A DNA stretch of 64,000 nucleotides, taken from NCBI GenBank assembly GCA_018267285.1, contig JAFDYU010000011.1, positions 17,558 to 81,557 on the forward strand, written 5' to 3'. Position 1 is the first letter of the stretch; every line of letters starts with the position of its first letter. Source of the stretch: Bacteroidota bacterium. Lineage in GTDB: Bacteria; Bacteroidota; Bacteroidia; Cytophagales; Cyclobacteriaceae. The position numbers and the translations under genes are program-made. The notes under the pieces were generated by a model that was given only the letters and a program-made list of their open reading frames with translations, made no database searches and was not told the DNA's origin. Of this stretch, positions 35,861 to 44,859 are shown in pieces.

Positions 35861-36748
35861 TTATTCTACAATTGATTTCCTGAGTTTCTCAATCGTAGCC
35901 GTGATGTCATTCAAGTTTTTATCGCTTAAGATCTGGTCGGCCTGATTGTTCTTAATTTTTTCTTCTATGTTAAGAGCGCGGTAACTTGCGTCAAGTGTAT
36001 TAAGTTCGGAAAGAATTGTAACCACCGGCTCGGTCTGCTCTACACTACCCAGCATTTTAATCAATTCGCCTACCGATTCCCGTTGTTGCAACACTACCCG
36101 TATCAGCGGGGTAAGCACCAAAATCCGGTCGTCATCTTTTAAAATATCTTTAGGATATGTTTTAATCACTCCGGTAGAAATATAAAGCCCTTCCACAAAA
36201 CTTCCGGTAATCATCAAAGCGGCTGGCTTAATGCGGTTGTCGCTTTTCAAATATTTTTCGGTTTGATGGATAGCGTTATCCACCAGTTCCGTAAGAGAAT
36301 CTTTCTTAGAAATATTAGCTTCAAAACGCTTGAGTACTTCCTGATCGAACGATCCTAAAATACCGAGGCCGTTAGCCAATTTTTTGGAAGCTGTTACATA
36401 CGCTATGGCCTCCTGTGTTTTATCGTACGAAACCAAGTACCCAATATCGGAAGCATAAATACCTAGATTGAGAGCCGCCTTATCGTTTCTTGTTAAATAT
36501 TGATCGGCTTTGTTGCGGTCGCTGAGCAAATTTTGATTGAATTCGGCACCGGTTTGTTGCAACAAATAAGGAATCTCAGAGGGTGAAGGGATATTGTACG
36601 CAACATCCTTGATCTCATCGGTTAATGATTCTTCGGCTTGTTTAAATTCTTCAGCGTTTTCATTATTTTCTTTTTTCGAACCGCATGACCAAAGACCAAT
36701 GGCCAATATAAATGCGAAGGATGTTTTTTGGATGGAGGTAAATTTCAT
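35861..36748 (-). CDS. Lipoprotein of unknown function
   Basis: A 295-residue lipoprotein with the lipobox FILAIGLWSCGSKK. The mature part is largely helical, with charged heptad-like stretches (ENAEEFKQAEESLTDEIKD; LTELVDNAIHQTEKYLKSD) and no recognisable enzyme motif. ATG 36748 is chosen because upstream in-frame codons encode an unlikely basic leader. It has its own terminator and no close operon partner. Confidence 0.75.
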   Translation of the reverse strand: MKFTSIQKTSFAFILAIGLWSCGSKKENNENAEEFKQAEESLTDEIKDVAYNIPSPSEIPYLLQQTGAEFNQNLLSDRNKADQYLTRNDKAALNLGIYASDIGYLVSYDKTQEAIAYVTASKKLANGLGILGSFDQEVLKRFEANISKKDSLTELVDNAIHQTEKYLKSDNRIKPAALMITGSFVEGLYISTGVIKTYPKDILKDDDRILVLTPLIRVVLQQRESVGELIKMLGSVEQTEPVVTILSELNTLDASYRALNIEEKIKNNQADQILSDKNLNDITATIEKLRKSIVE

Positions 36749-36881
36749 AAGTGATGGTTTTTGAACCTTCAAGTTTACTAATTTTTTTTTAACCTTGAGG
36801 CTCTCGGGCATTTTTTGTGATGAACAGAAGATAAACCGTTTGAGTATCCCCTATTCGGGATGATGGATTTTCCCTCAAACT

Positions 36882-38795
36882 TTAGAGTTTCATACGTACA
36901 AATGCTTCCATAGCGGCATATTCGGCAAGGCCTAATTTATTGTACAGCTGTGCCGTAGCCCGGTTGCGGTCTTCTGCACGTTGCCAAAACTCGCGCGCAT
37001 CATTGCCCTGGTACACAACACCATCTTTTTGCGATTGATGTTTAAAAACACCCATTCTTTTGCGCATTACCTGGTCGGGGCTCATGGGCACTGCCATTTC
37101 TATCAAATCAATATCCCATTCGGCCCATGCTCCTTTGTAAAGCCAAGTCCAACAGTCTTTCATAAACGGTTCACTCTTCAACCGCTGAAGCGCCTCTACC
37201 ACGGCATCGAGGCAAACTTTGTGTGTACCATGAGGATCGGCCAAATCCCCGGCTGCGTAGATTTGGTGTGGCTTTACTTCTCGTATTACATCCACAACGA
37301 GTTTAAAGTCTTCTTCGCCAAGAGGTCTTTTCTGTACGGCACCGGTTTCGTAGAAAGGCATGTTCAGGAAATGAATGTTCTCCTGGGGCACTCCCACAAA
37401 TCGGCAGGTATTTTTTGCTTCGCTTACACGGATCAATCCTTTAATGGCCCGTACCGCATCGGTGTCTTTTTCTCCTTTCTTTTTCTTTTCCAAAGAACCA
37501 TTGGCTTCGTAATACAATTTATCGGTCGATTCGTTCTTGAGATTAAACTTTGAATTAAAATCGATAACAAACTCAACAAAACGCAAGGCTTCATCATCGG
37601 CCACAGCAATATTGCCAGAAGTCTGGTAGGCCACGTGCACCTCATGCCCTTGGTCTACCAACCGTTGGAAAGTACCGCCCATCGAGATGATGTCGTCATC
37701 GGGGTGCGGACTGAAAATAAGAACTCTTTTTTTTGAAGGCACTGCCCGTTCGGGCCGATAGGTGTCATCGGCATTGGGCTTACCTCCCGGCCAACCGGTA
37801 ATGGTGTGTTGTACCCAATTGAATACTTCGATATTAATATCGTAGGCTTGTCCATAACGTGCGAGCAGCTCGCTCAATCCGTTTTCATTATAGTCTTCGT
37901 TGGTGAGCATAAGAATGGATTTGCCCAATTCAAGAGCCAGGTGGGTAACCGCTTTCTTTATCATTGGCTTGCTCCATTCAACCGAATCGAATAACCACGG
38001 TGTTTTTCTGCGGCTCAACCCGGCTGCGCAAGATTCGTCCATTACAATTTGCGCGTTGGGGTGACCTTGCAGGTAAGAAGAAGGCACATATTCTGTAACA
38101 GGGCCTTCAACCGCTTGGCGGATGATTGGTGATTTGTGTTCGCCCCAGGCAATAAGCACTATGCGCTTAGCCTGCATTATTTTTTTAACACCCAGCGTGA
38201 TGGCTTTGCGCGGTACATTGGCCAGCCCGCCAAAGTCGAGCCCCGCATCAGAGCGGGTGGTAAAATCGAGGGTGATTACCCGGGTTAACGAATCTATGTG
38301 GGAGCCCGGTTCATTAAAACCGATGTGGCCATTTCGGCCAATACCGAGCAGTTGAAAATCAAGACCACCGTTTTCATCAATTTTCTTTTCGTACTCCTCG
38401 CAATAATTTTTTATGCTCTCCATCCCAAGCGTTCCATCGGGCACATGAAATTGGTTCTGAGGTATATCTACATGGTCGAACAAATTTTCTTTCATAAACC
38501 GATGATAGCTCTGTGGGGCGGAGGGCTGCAACGGATAGTATTCATCAAGGTTAAACGAAATTACATTTTTAAAACTAAGTCCTTCTTCTTTATGAAGACG
38601 GATCAGTTCGGCATAAACCTTTTTGGGCGAGGAACCGGTGGCCAGACCAAGTACTGCGGTCTTTTTCGCTTTCTGTTTCGCACGAATCAAGTCTGCTATT
38701 TCTTTAGCTACCGATTTTGAAGCGCGGTCTGCCGATTCATAAATTGAAATAGGGATTTTCTCAAAATTGATATGGATTTGATTTCCGTTTGCCAT
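36882..38795 (-). CDS. nagB: NagB-like domain fused to PIG-L/LmbE deacetylase-like domain
   Basis: A 637-residue two-domain protein. Residues about 15-290 match glucosamine-6-phosphate deaminase (GLATGSSPKKVYAEL, NLDEYYPL, GHIGFNEPGS). Residues about 355-620 match the PIG-L/LmbE N-deacetylase fold, with the metal motif PHPDDD at 363-368. In E. coli NagB the ring-opening triad is Asp141-His143-Glu148. Here those positions are Asn155, His157 and Glu162, so the Asp is replaced, while D84 (the D72 equivalent) is kept. The fusion is widespread in Bacteroidota and is usually annotated as deaminase. True activity, and whether the second domain acts on an N-acetyl sugar, are uncertain. It is 29 bases downstream of the LacI gene on the same strand. 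Confidence 0.85.
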   Translation of the reverse strand: MANGNQIHINFEKIPISIYESADRASKSVAKEIADLIRAKQKAKKTAVLGLATGSSPKKVYAELIRLHKEEGLSFKNVISFNLDEYYPLQPSAPQSYHRFMKENLFDHVDIPQNQFHVPDGTLGMESIKNYCEEYEKKIDENGGLDFQLLGIGRNGHIGFNEPGSHIDSLTRVITLDFTTRSDAGLDFGGLANVPRKAITLGVKKIMQAKRIVLIAWGEHKSPIIRQAVEGPVTEYVPSSYLQGHPNAQIVMDESCAAGLSRRKTPWLFDSVEWSKPMIKKAVTHLALELGKSILMLTNEDYNENGLSELLARYGQAYDINIEVFNWVQHTITGWPGGKPNADDTYRPERAVPSKKRVLIFSPHPDDDIISMGGTFQRLVDQGHEVHVAYQTSGNIAVADDEALRFVEFVIDFNSKFNLKNESTDKLYYEANGSLEKKKKGEKDTDAVRAIKGLIRVSEAKNTCRFVGVPQENIHFLNMPFYETGAVQKRPLGEEDFKLVVDVIREVKPHQIYAAGDLADPHGTHKVCLDAVVEALQRLKSEPFMKDCWTWLYKGAWAEWDIDLIEMAVPMSPDQVMRKRMGVFKHQSQKDGVVYQGNDAREFWQRAEDRNRATAQLYNKLGLAEYAAMEAFVRMKL

Positions 38796-38823
38796 TTTTT
38801 TCTCTAATTTATTAATGATTTCA

Positions 38824-39912
38824 CTATTCTGGTATTGAAATAGAATGAGGACGCTCTATTAAATAAGAGCCCATATTTTGACGAGTAATCACTTCCAGGG
38901 GAAAAAGATTTATGGAAGGAGGATCTTTTTTGAAAATTAAATGATTTGCAAGACTGCTGATGCCCTCAAAGGCCTGTTGTTGTGGCTTTTGGTGTATCAG
39001 AAAATCAATGGCTCCTGATTTTAAGTATTCGATATTTTTTTCCAGCAGATCGTAACCCACCAAACGGATGCCATCTTTACCATGGCTTTTCAAAAAAGTA
39101 GCCGCGGTAGCCGTGCCCTTGGAGGAGCTCACGAATACGCCCTTCAAATCAGTTTTATTCAGTAGAGCCGCCAATCGCTTTTTAAACGAAAAATCGGATG
39201 AACTGGTGCGGTTAAGCGACTCGATGGAAGAGTCACCCTTGTAGTTTTCCTTGATAAAGTCTTTAAACCCTCTTTCCTTCTCCAGCAAGTGAACCGAGTC
39301 GTTCAAATCTTCATCCACATGCAGCACCCCAAAAGTTGCCTTCCCTTGTTGCCCAAGACAAATCAGCTCGGCAGCTACCCGACCGCTTTGGTACAAGTCC
39401 TGCCCAATGAAAGAGAGGCCGTTCGACTCCGTTATATTAGTGTTAAATAAAACATAGGGTATCCCCTTTTTATAAAAGAGTTTAAAGTAAGGCAGTGTTT
39501 CGTTGTAAAAAATAGGGGCTATCAAAATACCATCGGGCTTTTGTTTCAGTACGCGCTCGGCCGTCTCTTTAAAAGATTCTTTTTTCAATAAATCGAAAAC
39601 ACAGGAAACTACCCTCAGGCCATAGTGAGACCATTCTGTTTCAGCCTGGATAATACCCTGATAAGCTATGCTCCAATAGGGATCTTGCTGAGGATTGGGT
39701 AATAACGCAGCTATTTTATACGATTTGTTTGAGCCGAGCGTACGGGCAATAAGGTTGGGTTTGTATTCATTTTTAGTAAGGATGGCGTTGATTTTTTTTA
39801 ATGCCTTATCGCTAACCTTACCCCGTTTGTGCAACACGCGATCAACCGTGCCTACCGAAACGCCCGCAGCCTTGGCAATATCTTTAATCCGTAATATTTT
39901 TTTTTTGGCCAT
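38824..39912 (-). CDS. LacI-family transcriptional regulator
   Basis: A 362-residue repressor. The N-terminal helix-turn-helix (IKDIAKAAGVSVGTVDRVLHKRG) and hinge are typical. The periplasmic-binding-protein-like sensor domain follows, with DGILIAPIFYNE and VGYDLLEKN-type sugar-pocket segments. ATG 39912 is used because upstream in-frame codons run into the operator DNA. It diverges from the second susC gene, and two tandem palindromes in between are its likely operators. Effector unknown; the downstream NagB-like gene hints at an amino sugar. Confidence 0.92.
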   Translation of the reverse strand: MAKKKILRIKDIAKAAGVSVGTVDRVLHKRGKVSDKALKKINAILTKNEYKPNLIARTLGSNKSYKIAALLPNPQQDPYWSIAYQGIIQAETEWSHYGLRVVSCVFDLLKKESFKETAERVLKQKPDGILIAPIFYNETLPYFKLFYKKGIPYVLFNTNITESNGLSFIGQDLYQSGRVAAELICLGQQGKATFGVLHVDEDLNDSVHLLEKERGFKDFIKENYKGDSSIESLNRTSSSDFSFKKRLAALLNKTDLKGVFVSSSKGTATAATFLKSHGKDGIRLVGYDLLEKNIEYLKSGAIDFLIHQKPQQQAFEGISSLANHLIFKKDPPSINLFPLEVITRQNMGSYLIERPHSISIPE

Positions 39913-39935
39913 CCTTCCGTTTTTCAAGCAATATG

Positions 39936-39943
39936 CAAATATA
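39936..39943 (-). promoter_or_regulatory. -7 element of the LacI gene promoter
   Basis: TATATTTG on the minus strand matches TAnnTTTG, 24 bases before the LacI ATG. The expected -33 region falls inside the first palindromic operator, which fits autorepression. Confidence 0.5.
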
Positions 39944-39956
39944 ATTGTATTATTTA

Positions 39957-39970
39957 TGTGTACGCACACA
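39957..39970. promoter_or_regulatory. LacI-type operator 1
   Basis: TGTGTACGCACACA is a 14-base palindrome with one imperfect pair and a central CG-containing core, as LacI-family operators usually have. Confidence 0.6.
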
Positions 39971-39977
39971 TTTTTAG

Positions 39978-39991
39978 TGTGTGCGCACACA
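39978..39991. promoter_or_regulatory. LacI-type operator 2
   Basis: TGTGTGCGCACACA is a perfect 14-base palindrome centred exactly 21 bases (two helical turns) from operator 1, in the divergent region between the LacI gene and susC. Confidence 0.65.
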
Positions 39992-40006
39992 TTTTTTAGT
40001 TTTTTC

Positions 40007-40037
40007 TTTGGTTTATTCAATTTTACAACTACGTTTA
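40007..40037 (+). promoter_or_regulatory. Candidate promoter of the second susC
   Basis: TTTG (40007-40010), 19 bases, then TACGTTTA (40030-40037) matches the Bacteroidota promoter layout with one mismatch in the last base of the -7 box. Transcription would start about 35 bases before the susC ATG. Confidence 0.5.
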
Positions 40038-40078
40038 CAGAGTAGTAAAAAAACTATTTCTAACCCTAATAAAAATTT

Positions 40079-43000
40079 ATGCAAAAAAAAGTTTACCAAA
40101 CCTGGTTGCTCAGCGCACTGTTTACGTGCTGCTGCGCAACCATGGCGTGGGCACAGGCACGTGTCGTGTCGGGTGCAGTGAAAGACACCAAGGGTAATCA
40201 GTTACCCGGGGTCACCGTTCAGGTGAAGGGATCATCTTCGGGCACCGTTTCCGATGGCGAAGGAAAATATTCCATCTCCGTTGAGAGCAATGCTGTTTTG
40301 GTGTTCTCTTTTATTGGTTTTGCCACCCAGGAAGTGCAGGTGGGCAACCAGTCTATAATAGACGTTTCCTTAAATGAAGATGCCACCCAGCTTCAGGAGG
40401 TGGTGGTTACTGCTCTCGGTGTTGAAAAGGATGCTAAATCCTTAGCTTATGCCGTTACTAAGGTAGATGGTGCATCGCTTACACAAGCTAGGGAAACCAA
40501 CGTAATCAATTCACTCGAAGGCCGAGTTGCCGGGGTAAACATCAGCGGCTCAAATGGAGGGCCTGGTTCATCCAGCAGTATTGTGATTCGCGGTATGAAT
40601 AATTTGTCGGGGTCAACACCACTATTCGTTATTAATGGTGTGCCTATGGACAATACCACTAGGGGCAGCGCGGGCATGTGGGGCGGAACTGACCAAGGTG
40701 ATGGTATTTCAAATCTAAATCCTGATGATATTAAAGAGATCACGGTACTTAAAGGAGCTACTGCTTCTGCCTTGTATGGCGCAAGGGCATCGGGTGGTGT
40801 GGTCATCATCACTACCAAAACAGGTAAAGATCGTAAAGGCTTCGGAATAGAGTACAACTCTAACCTGACTATGAACCAAGCCATAAACTACCACGACTTC
40901 CAAACTGAATATGGACAAGGTGTTAACGGATTAAAACCCGTTGACGGGCCTTCTGCTTATAGCGGTGGCCAATCCAGTTGGGGTGGTAAACTCGATGGTT
41001 CTATGGTGCCTCAATACGATGGTGTATCTCGTCCTTACACGTTACAAAAAGACAATTTCAAAAACTTTTATCGTACCGGGAGTACCTTTACTAATACGGT
41101 TTCAATTGGTAACAGTAACGAAAATGGGAGCTATCGTTTTTCAGCATCAGATCTCGAAAACAAAGCTGTTATTCCTAATTCAGGCTTAAGCAGGAATACC
41201 TTCAATTTAAACCTTGATTACAAGCTTGCGCCTAAATTGACTTTCGATCTTGTATCTAACTATGTAATCGATAGCTATAAAAACAGACCTAATTTAAGTG
41301 ACTCCCCAGGCAACGCCAATTGGGGTATCTCGTTTTTACCAACCAGCTTAAATGCTTCGGTACTTAGCCCCGGTGTCCTCACTAATGGTAATGAAAATAA
41401 TTACTCGAGCAACGTTTATGCCACCAACCCGTATTTTGCGGCTAATAATTTTATTAACAACACAACACGCAACCGGATTATCAATGTTGCTTTGTTGAGA
41501 TACGCTTTCAACGACTGGCTGACTCTGCAAGGACGTGTGGGTAACGATACCTATTTCGATACCTATCTATCGGTTACTCCTTCGGGCACTGCTTACCAAA
41601 CCGGTGGCAGCATGCAACAGACAAACTCAAAAGGCAGCGAAACTAATGCCGATTTCTTATTGACGGCAAACAAGAAACTCAGCAGTGATATCACCCTAAA
41701 TGCTTCTGTTGGCGGAAACCTTCGCAGACATATCAATCAGAGTTCTTCCGTTAGCGGCCAAACTTTTAACGTCCCCGGTTTATATGTGGTCAACAATTTG
41801 TTGAGCAAGATTCCTACGTATTCCTATAATCAATTAGAGGTTCAGTCTTTTTATTATACAGCTGAATTTAACTACAAAAGTTTCTTCTACCTCAACACAA
41901 CCGGCCGCCAAGACAAGTTTAGCACCACAGATGGTAAATCCATTTTTTATCCTTCAGTAGGTACCAGTTTTGTTTTCTCGGATTTGGTGAGTGTTCCAAA
42001 ATTAAGTTTCGGAAAATTCCGTGCATCGTGGGCTAATACTACAGGTAACCCCAATGATCCTTATATAACTAACTTATATTACGGCATTAACCTTGCAAAC
42101 AATGGTCATCCGATTGGTGTAATCAATAATACATCCATACCGAACACAACCATAAAACCGTACATCATGAGTGAGGTTGAGCTTGGGCTTGATTTGAGAT
42201 TTTTTGAAAACCGATTAGGATTGGATGTTGCTTACTACAACCGCCAGACCACCAAGGGAATTGTTAACATTAGCACTTCCGTTGCAGCCGGTTATACCAA
42301 CGCCAGTGTAAACACCGCTTCACTTCAAAACTCGGGTATTGAATTGATGCTGCGCGGAACTCCGGTGAAGACTTCAAACCTCACTTGGAATGTGACGCTT
42401 AACTTCACCAACAACATGAATAAAGTTACCGACATAGCCAATGGAGCAACCGACATCACCATAGGTACTTCCCGTTCTCAAAACGCATTTATCAACCATC
42501 AAGTAGGCAAGGCAGCCTCTCAGGTTATGGCTTTTGATTATATGCGCGATGCCAACGGAAATCCGGTTTTCGATGCCAACGGGTTACCGCTCCAAGGTAA
42601 ATTGAAAGCGTATGGCTCGGGCTACCACAGCACGATTGGTGGTTTACTCAACGAGTTCAACTACAAAGGATTCAACATCGGCTTTTTGATTGACTACAAG
42701 TTTGGCGGCAAAATTTTCTCCGCTACCGACTACTATGCCTACCAGTATGGCTTGCATAAAAACACATTGGTTGGTCGTGATACAGAAAGCATTGTTGGCA
42801 AAGGTGTAGATACAAACGGTCAACCCAATACAGTTGCACAAACACCTTGGAATTACTACAGTGTTCTTGCCAACAATGTATCATCTCAGTTTGTGTACGA
42901 TGCCAGTTTCATTAAACTAAGACAGTTGACCATCGGTTACAAACTTCCCAACGAATGGTTTGCTAAATCACCTATCAAAAGCGCAACCTTCTCGCTGGTG

Positions 43001-43144
43001 GGTAGAAACCTGCTGATCCTTATGAAGCATACGCCAAATATTGATCCGGAATCAAATTACAACAATACGGCCGCACAAGGTCTTGAATTGGCGGGTGTAC
43101 CTCCTACACGCACCATGGGTTTTAATTTGAACCTCAAGTTCTAA
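40079..43144 (+). CDS. susC: SusC/RagA TonB-dependent transporter (PUL 2)
   Basis: A 1021-residue outer-membrane importer with a signal peptide (ending CCCATMAWAQ). A carboxypeptidase-D-like domain (VSGAVKDTKGNQLPGVTVQV) is followed by the SusC signature LQEVVVTALGVEKDAKSLAY, a plug domain (ASGGVVIITTKTGKDRKG) and a barrel ending in NLNLKF. The substrate cannot be read from sequence. It is followed 19 bases later by a SusD_2-type gene and is preceded by LacI operators. No glycoside hydrolase is adjacent, unlike PUL 1. Confidence 0.95.
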   Translation: MQKKVYQTWLLSALFTCCCATMAWAQARVVSGAVKDTKGNQLPGVTVQVKGSSSGTVSDGEGKYSISVESNAVLVFSFIGFATQEVQVGNQSIIDVSLNEDATQLQEVVVTALGVEKDAKSLAYAVTKVDGASLTQARETNVINSLEGRVAGVNISGSNGGPGSSSSIVIRGMNNLSGSTPLFVINGVPMDNTTRGSAGMWGGTDQGDGISNLNPDDIKEITVLKGATASALYGARASGGVVIITTKTGKDRKGFGIEYNSNLTMNQAINYHDFQTEYGQGVNGLKPVDGPSAYSGGQSSWGGKLDGSMVPQYDGVSRPYTLQKDNFKNFYRTGSTFTNTVSIGNSNENGSYRFSASDLENKAVIPNSGLSRNTFNLNLDYKLAPKLTFDLVSNYVIDSYKNRPNLSDSPGNANWGISFLPTSLNASVLSPGVLTNGNENNYSSNVYATNPYFAANNFINNTTRNRIINVALLRYAFNDWLTLQGRVGNDTYFDTYLSVTPSGTAYQTGGSMQQTNSKGSETNADFLLTANKKLSSDITLNASVGGNLRRHINQSSSVSGQTFNVPGLYVVNNLLSKIPTYSYNQLEVQSFYYTAEFNYKSFFYLNTTGRQDKFSTTDGKSIFYPSVGTSFVFSDLVSVPKLSFGKFRASWANTTGNPNDPYITNLYYGINLANNGHPIGVINNTSIPNTTIKPYIMSEVELGLDLRFFENRLGLDVAYYNRQTTKGIVNISTSVAAGYTNASVNTASLQNSGIELMLRGTPVKTSNLTWNVTLNFTNNMNKVTDIANGATDITIGTSRSQNAFINHQVGKAASQVMAFDYMRDANGNPVFDANGLPLQGKLKAYGSGYHSTIGGLLNEFNYKGFNIGFLIDYKFGGKIFSATDYYAYQYGLHKNTLVGRDTESIVGKGVDTNGQPNTVAQTPWNYYSVLANNVSSQFVYDASFIKLRQLTIGYKLPNEWFAKSPIKSATFSLVGRNLLILMKHTPNIDPESNYNNTAAQGLELAGVPPTRTMGFNLNLKF

Positions 43145-43163
43145 TCAAACTAAACAGAAGACA

Positions 43164-44771
43164 ATGAAAACGAAATCATTTTTACGAAATACTCTTGCAG
43201 CGGTACTGCTCCTTTCGGCTACGCAGTGTACCTCTGATTTGGCAAAATTGAACATTGATCCAACCTCAGCGAGCGCGGATAATTTCAACCCAAACTTTTT
43301 GATGACAACTTCGCAAGTGGAGTACACCGGAAGTGCCGATTACAGTTATGAAACCTGGCGCGCTCAGTTAATCCATTGCAGCGTAATGATGCAACACTTC
43401 TCTCATGTGGCTACCTACTGGGTGGGCGATAAGTACTTGCTCAACCAAACTTATGCGGAAGCCTATTTTACAGATTCCTACGCTGGCGGTGGAGCCAACT
43501 TAGGCCAAGTAAATAACATCGTTGCTTTGACTGAGCTAATCAAAGACAAACCTGAGTACAGCAATTTGTATCAAATGGCTCGCATTTGGAAAGTAGTGAT
43601 TTTCCACCGCATCACCGACCTCTATGGTGATGTACCTTATTCTGAAGCCGGCCAAGGTTACTACAAAGGAATACTCAAACCTAAGTACGACAGCCAATCC
43701 GATATCTATGCCGATATGTTAAAGGAGTTGGATGAGGCTGCAGCGGCCTTAGATCCGTCCAAAGACGTACCCACGGGCGACTTGCTATACAGTGGAGATG
43801 CCGGCAAGTGGAAAAAACTTGCCTATTCCATGATGCTTCGCCTCGGCACCAGATTGAGCAAAGTAGATCCGAATGCTTCAAAAACATGGGTTGAAAAAGC
43901 CGCGGCTGGTGGAACTTTTGCGAGCATCGCTGATAACGCATACATCGTTGCCGACCCTAGCAATGGCCAACCTACCATTAACCGGATCAGCCAGGTATTA
44001 AACCTGCCCTACGAAATAAACGTTATACGTTGGAGCAAAACGTTTATTGATTTTTTGAAAAATAATAACGACCCACGCTTGCCAGCGCTTGCAGAACTTG
44101 CACCCGCAGGAGCTGATCATAATACTCCCGGTGTTGCTGGTGACAACACCTATGCTATACAACAAGGAATGCCCAACGGGCATGACCTGCTTGGGGCTGC
44201 CCAAGACGTAAGCAAGGAGCCTGATTATCCGGGTGTTGTAAATGGTGACCCTCTTGGAGGATATTCTCGCCCACGTAACACTGTTTTAGCAAAAAACGGT
44301 GGCCCTACATTTGTCATTACGTATGCCGAAACGGAACTTCTGCTTGCCGAAGCTGCACAGCTGGGTTACAATGTTACGGGTAGTGCTGCAACACATTACA
44401 ACAACGGTGTAACCGCAGCTATGTCGCAATTGGCACAATTCGATGCGGCTGCAACTGTTGCCCCTGCCGATATTGCAACATACCTTACGGCTAACCCCTA
44501 CGTACCCGCTAACGGTTTGGTGATGATCAACACCCAATATTGGGCTGCAACTGTATTGAACGATTACGAAACCTTCGCCAACTGGAGGAGAACCGGTATC
44601 CCCGCATTGGTTCCTGTTAACTACCCCAACAACGTAACAGGCGGTACTATTCCCCGTAGATTAATCTACCCCCAAAACGAAGCTGCTGTAAACACCGATA
44701 ATTACAACTCGGCAGTGGCAAAAATCAACGGTGGAAACACGTTGGTGGGAAGAGTTTGGTGGGATAATTAA
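43164..44771 (+). CDS. susD: SusD-like (SusD/RagB, SusD_2 type) lipoprotein (PUL 2)
   Basis: A 535-residue lipoprotein with the lipobox LLLSATQC and the opening DLAKLNIDPTSAS typical of the SusD_2 group. Other landmarks are the helical IWKVVIFHRITDLYGDVPYSEAGQG block and the C-terminal ETFANWRRTGIPALVPVNYP segment. It partners the SusC barrel at the surface. Its stop is followed by a strong terminator, so susCD form a two-gene unit. Confidence 0.93.
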   Translation: MKTKSFLRNTLAAVLLLSATQCTSDLAKLNIDPTSASADNFNPNFLMTTSQVEYTGSADYSYETWRAQLIHCSVMMQHFSHVATYWVGDKYLLNQTYAEAYFTDSYAGGGANLGQVNNIVALTELIKDKPEYSNLYQMARIWKVVIFHRITDLYGDVPYSEAGQGYYKGILKPKYDSQSDIYADMLKELDEAAAALDPSKDVPTGDLLYSGDAGKWKKLAYSMMLRLGTRLSKVDPNASKTWVEKAAAGGTFASIADNAYIVADPSNGQPTINRISQVLNLPYEINVIRWSKTFIDFLKNNNDPRLPALAELAPAGADHNTPGVAGDNTYAIQQGMPNGHDLLGAAQDVSKEPDYPGVVNGDPLGGYSRPRNTVLAKNGGPTFVITYAETELLLAEAAQLGYNVTGSAATHYNNGVTAAMSQLAQFDAAATVAPADIATYLTANPYVPANGLVMINTQYWAATVLNDYETFANWRRTGIPALVPVNYPNNVTGGTIPRRLIYPQNEAAVNTDNYNSAVAKINGGNTLVGRVWWDN

Positions 44772-44797
44772 TTTTTTGTTTTAGGTTTTTGGAAGTT

Positions 44798-44831
44798 GAA
44801 AGAGGCTGTGCAAACAGTCTCTTTCTTTTTT
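44798..44831 (+). terminator. Rho-independent terminator of the PUL 2 susCD unit
   Basis: GAAAGAGGCTGT and ACAGTCTCTTTC form a 12-base-pair stem (one G-U) around a GCAA tetraloop, followed by six T's. Confidence 0.92.
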
Positions 44832-44859
44832 GTTCAGTCTTCAATCGAAAATATTTTTC

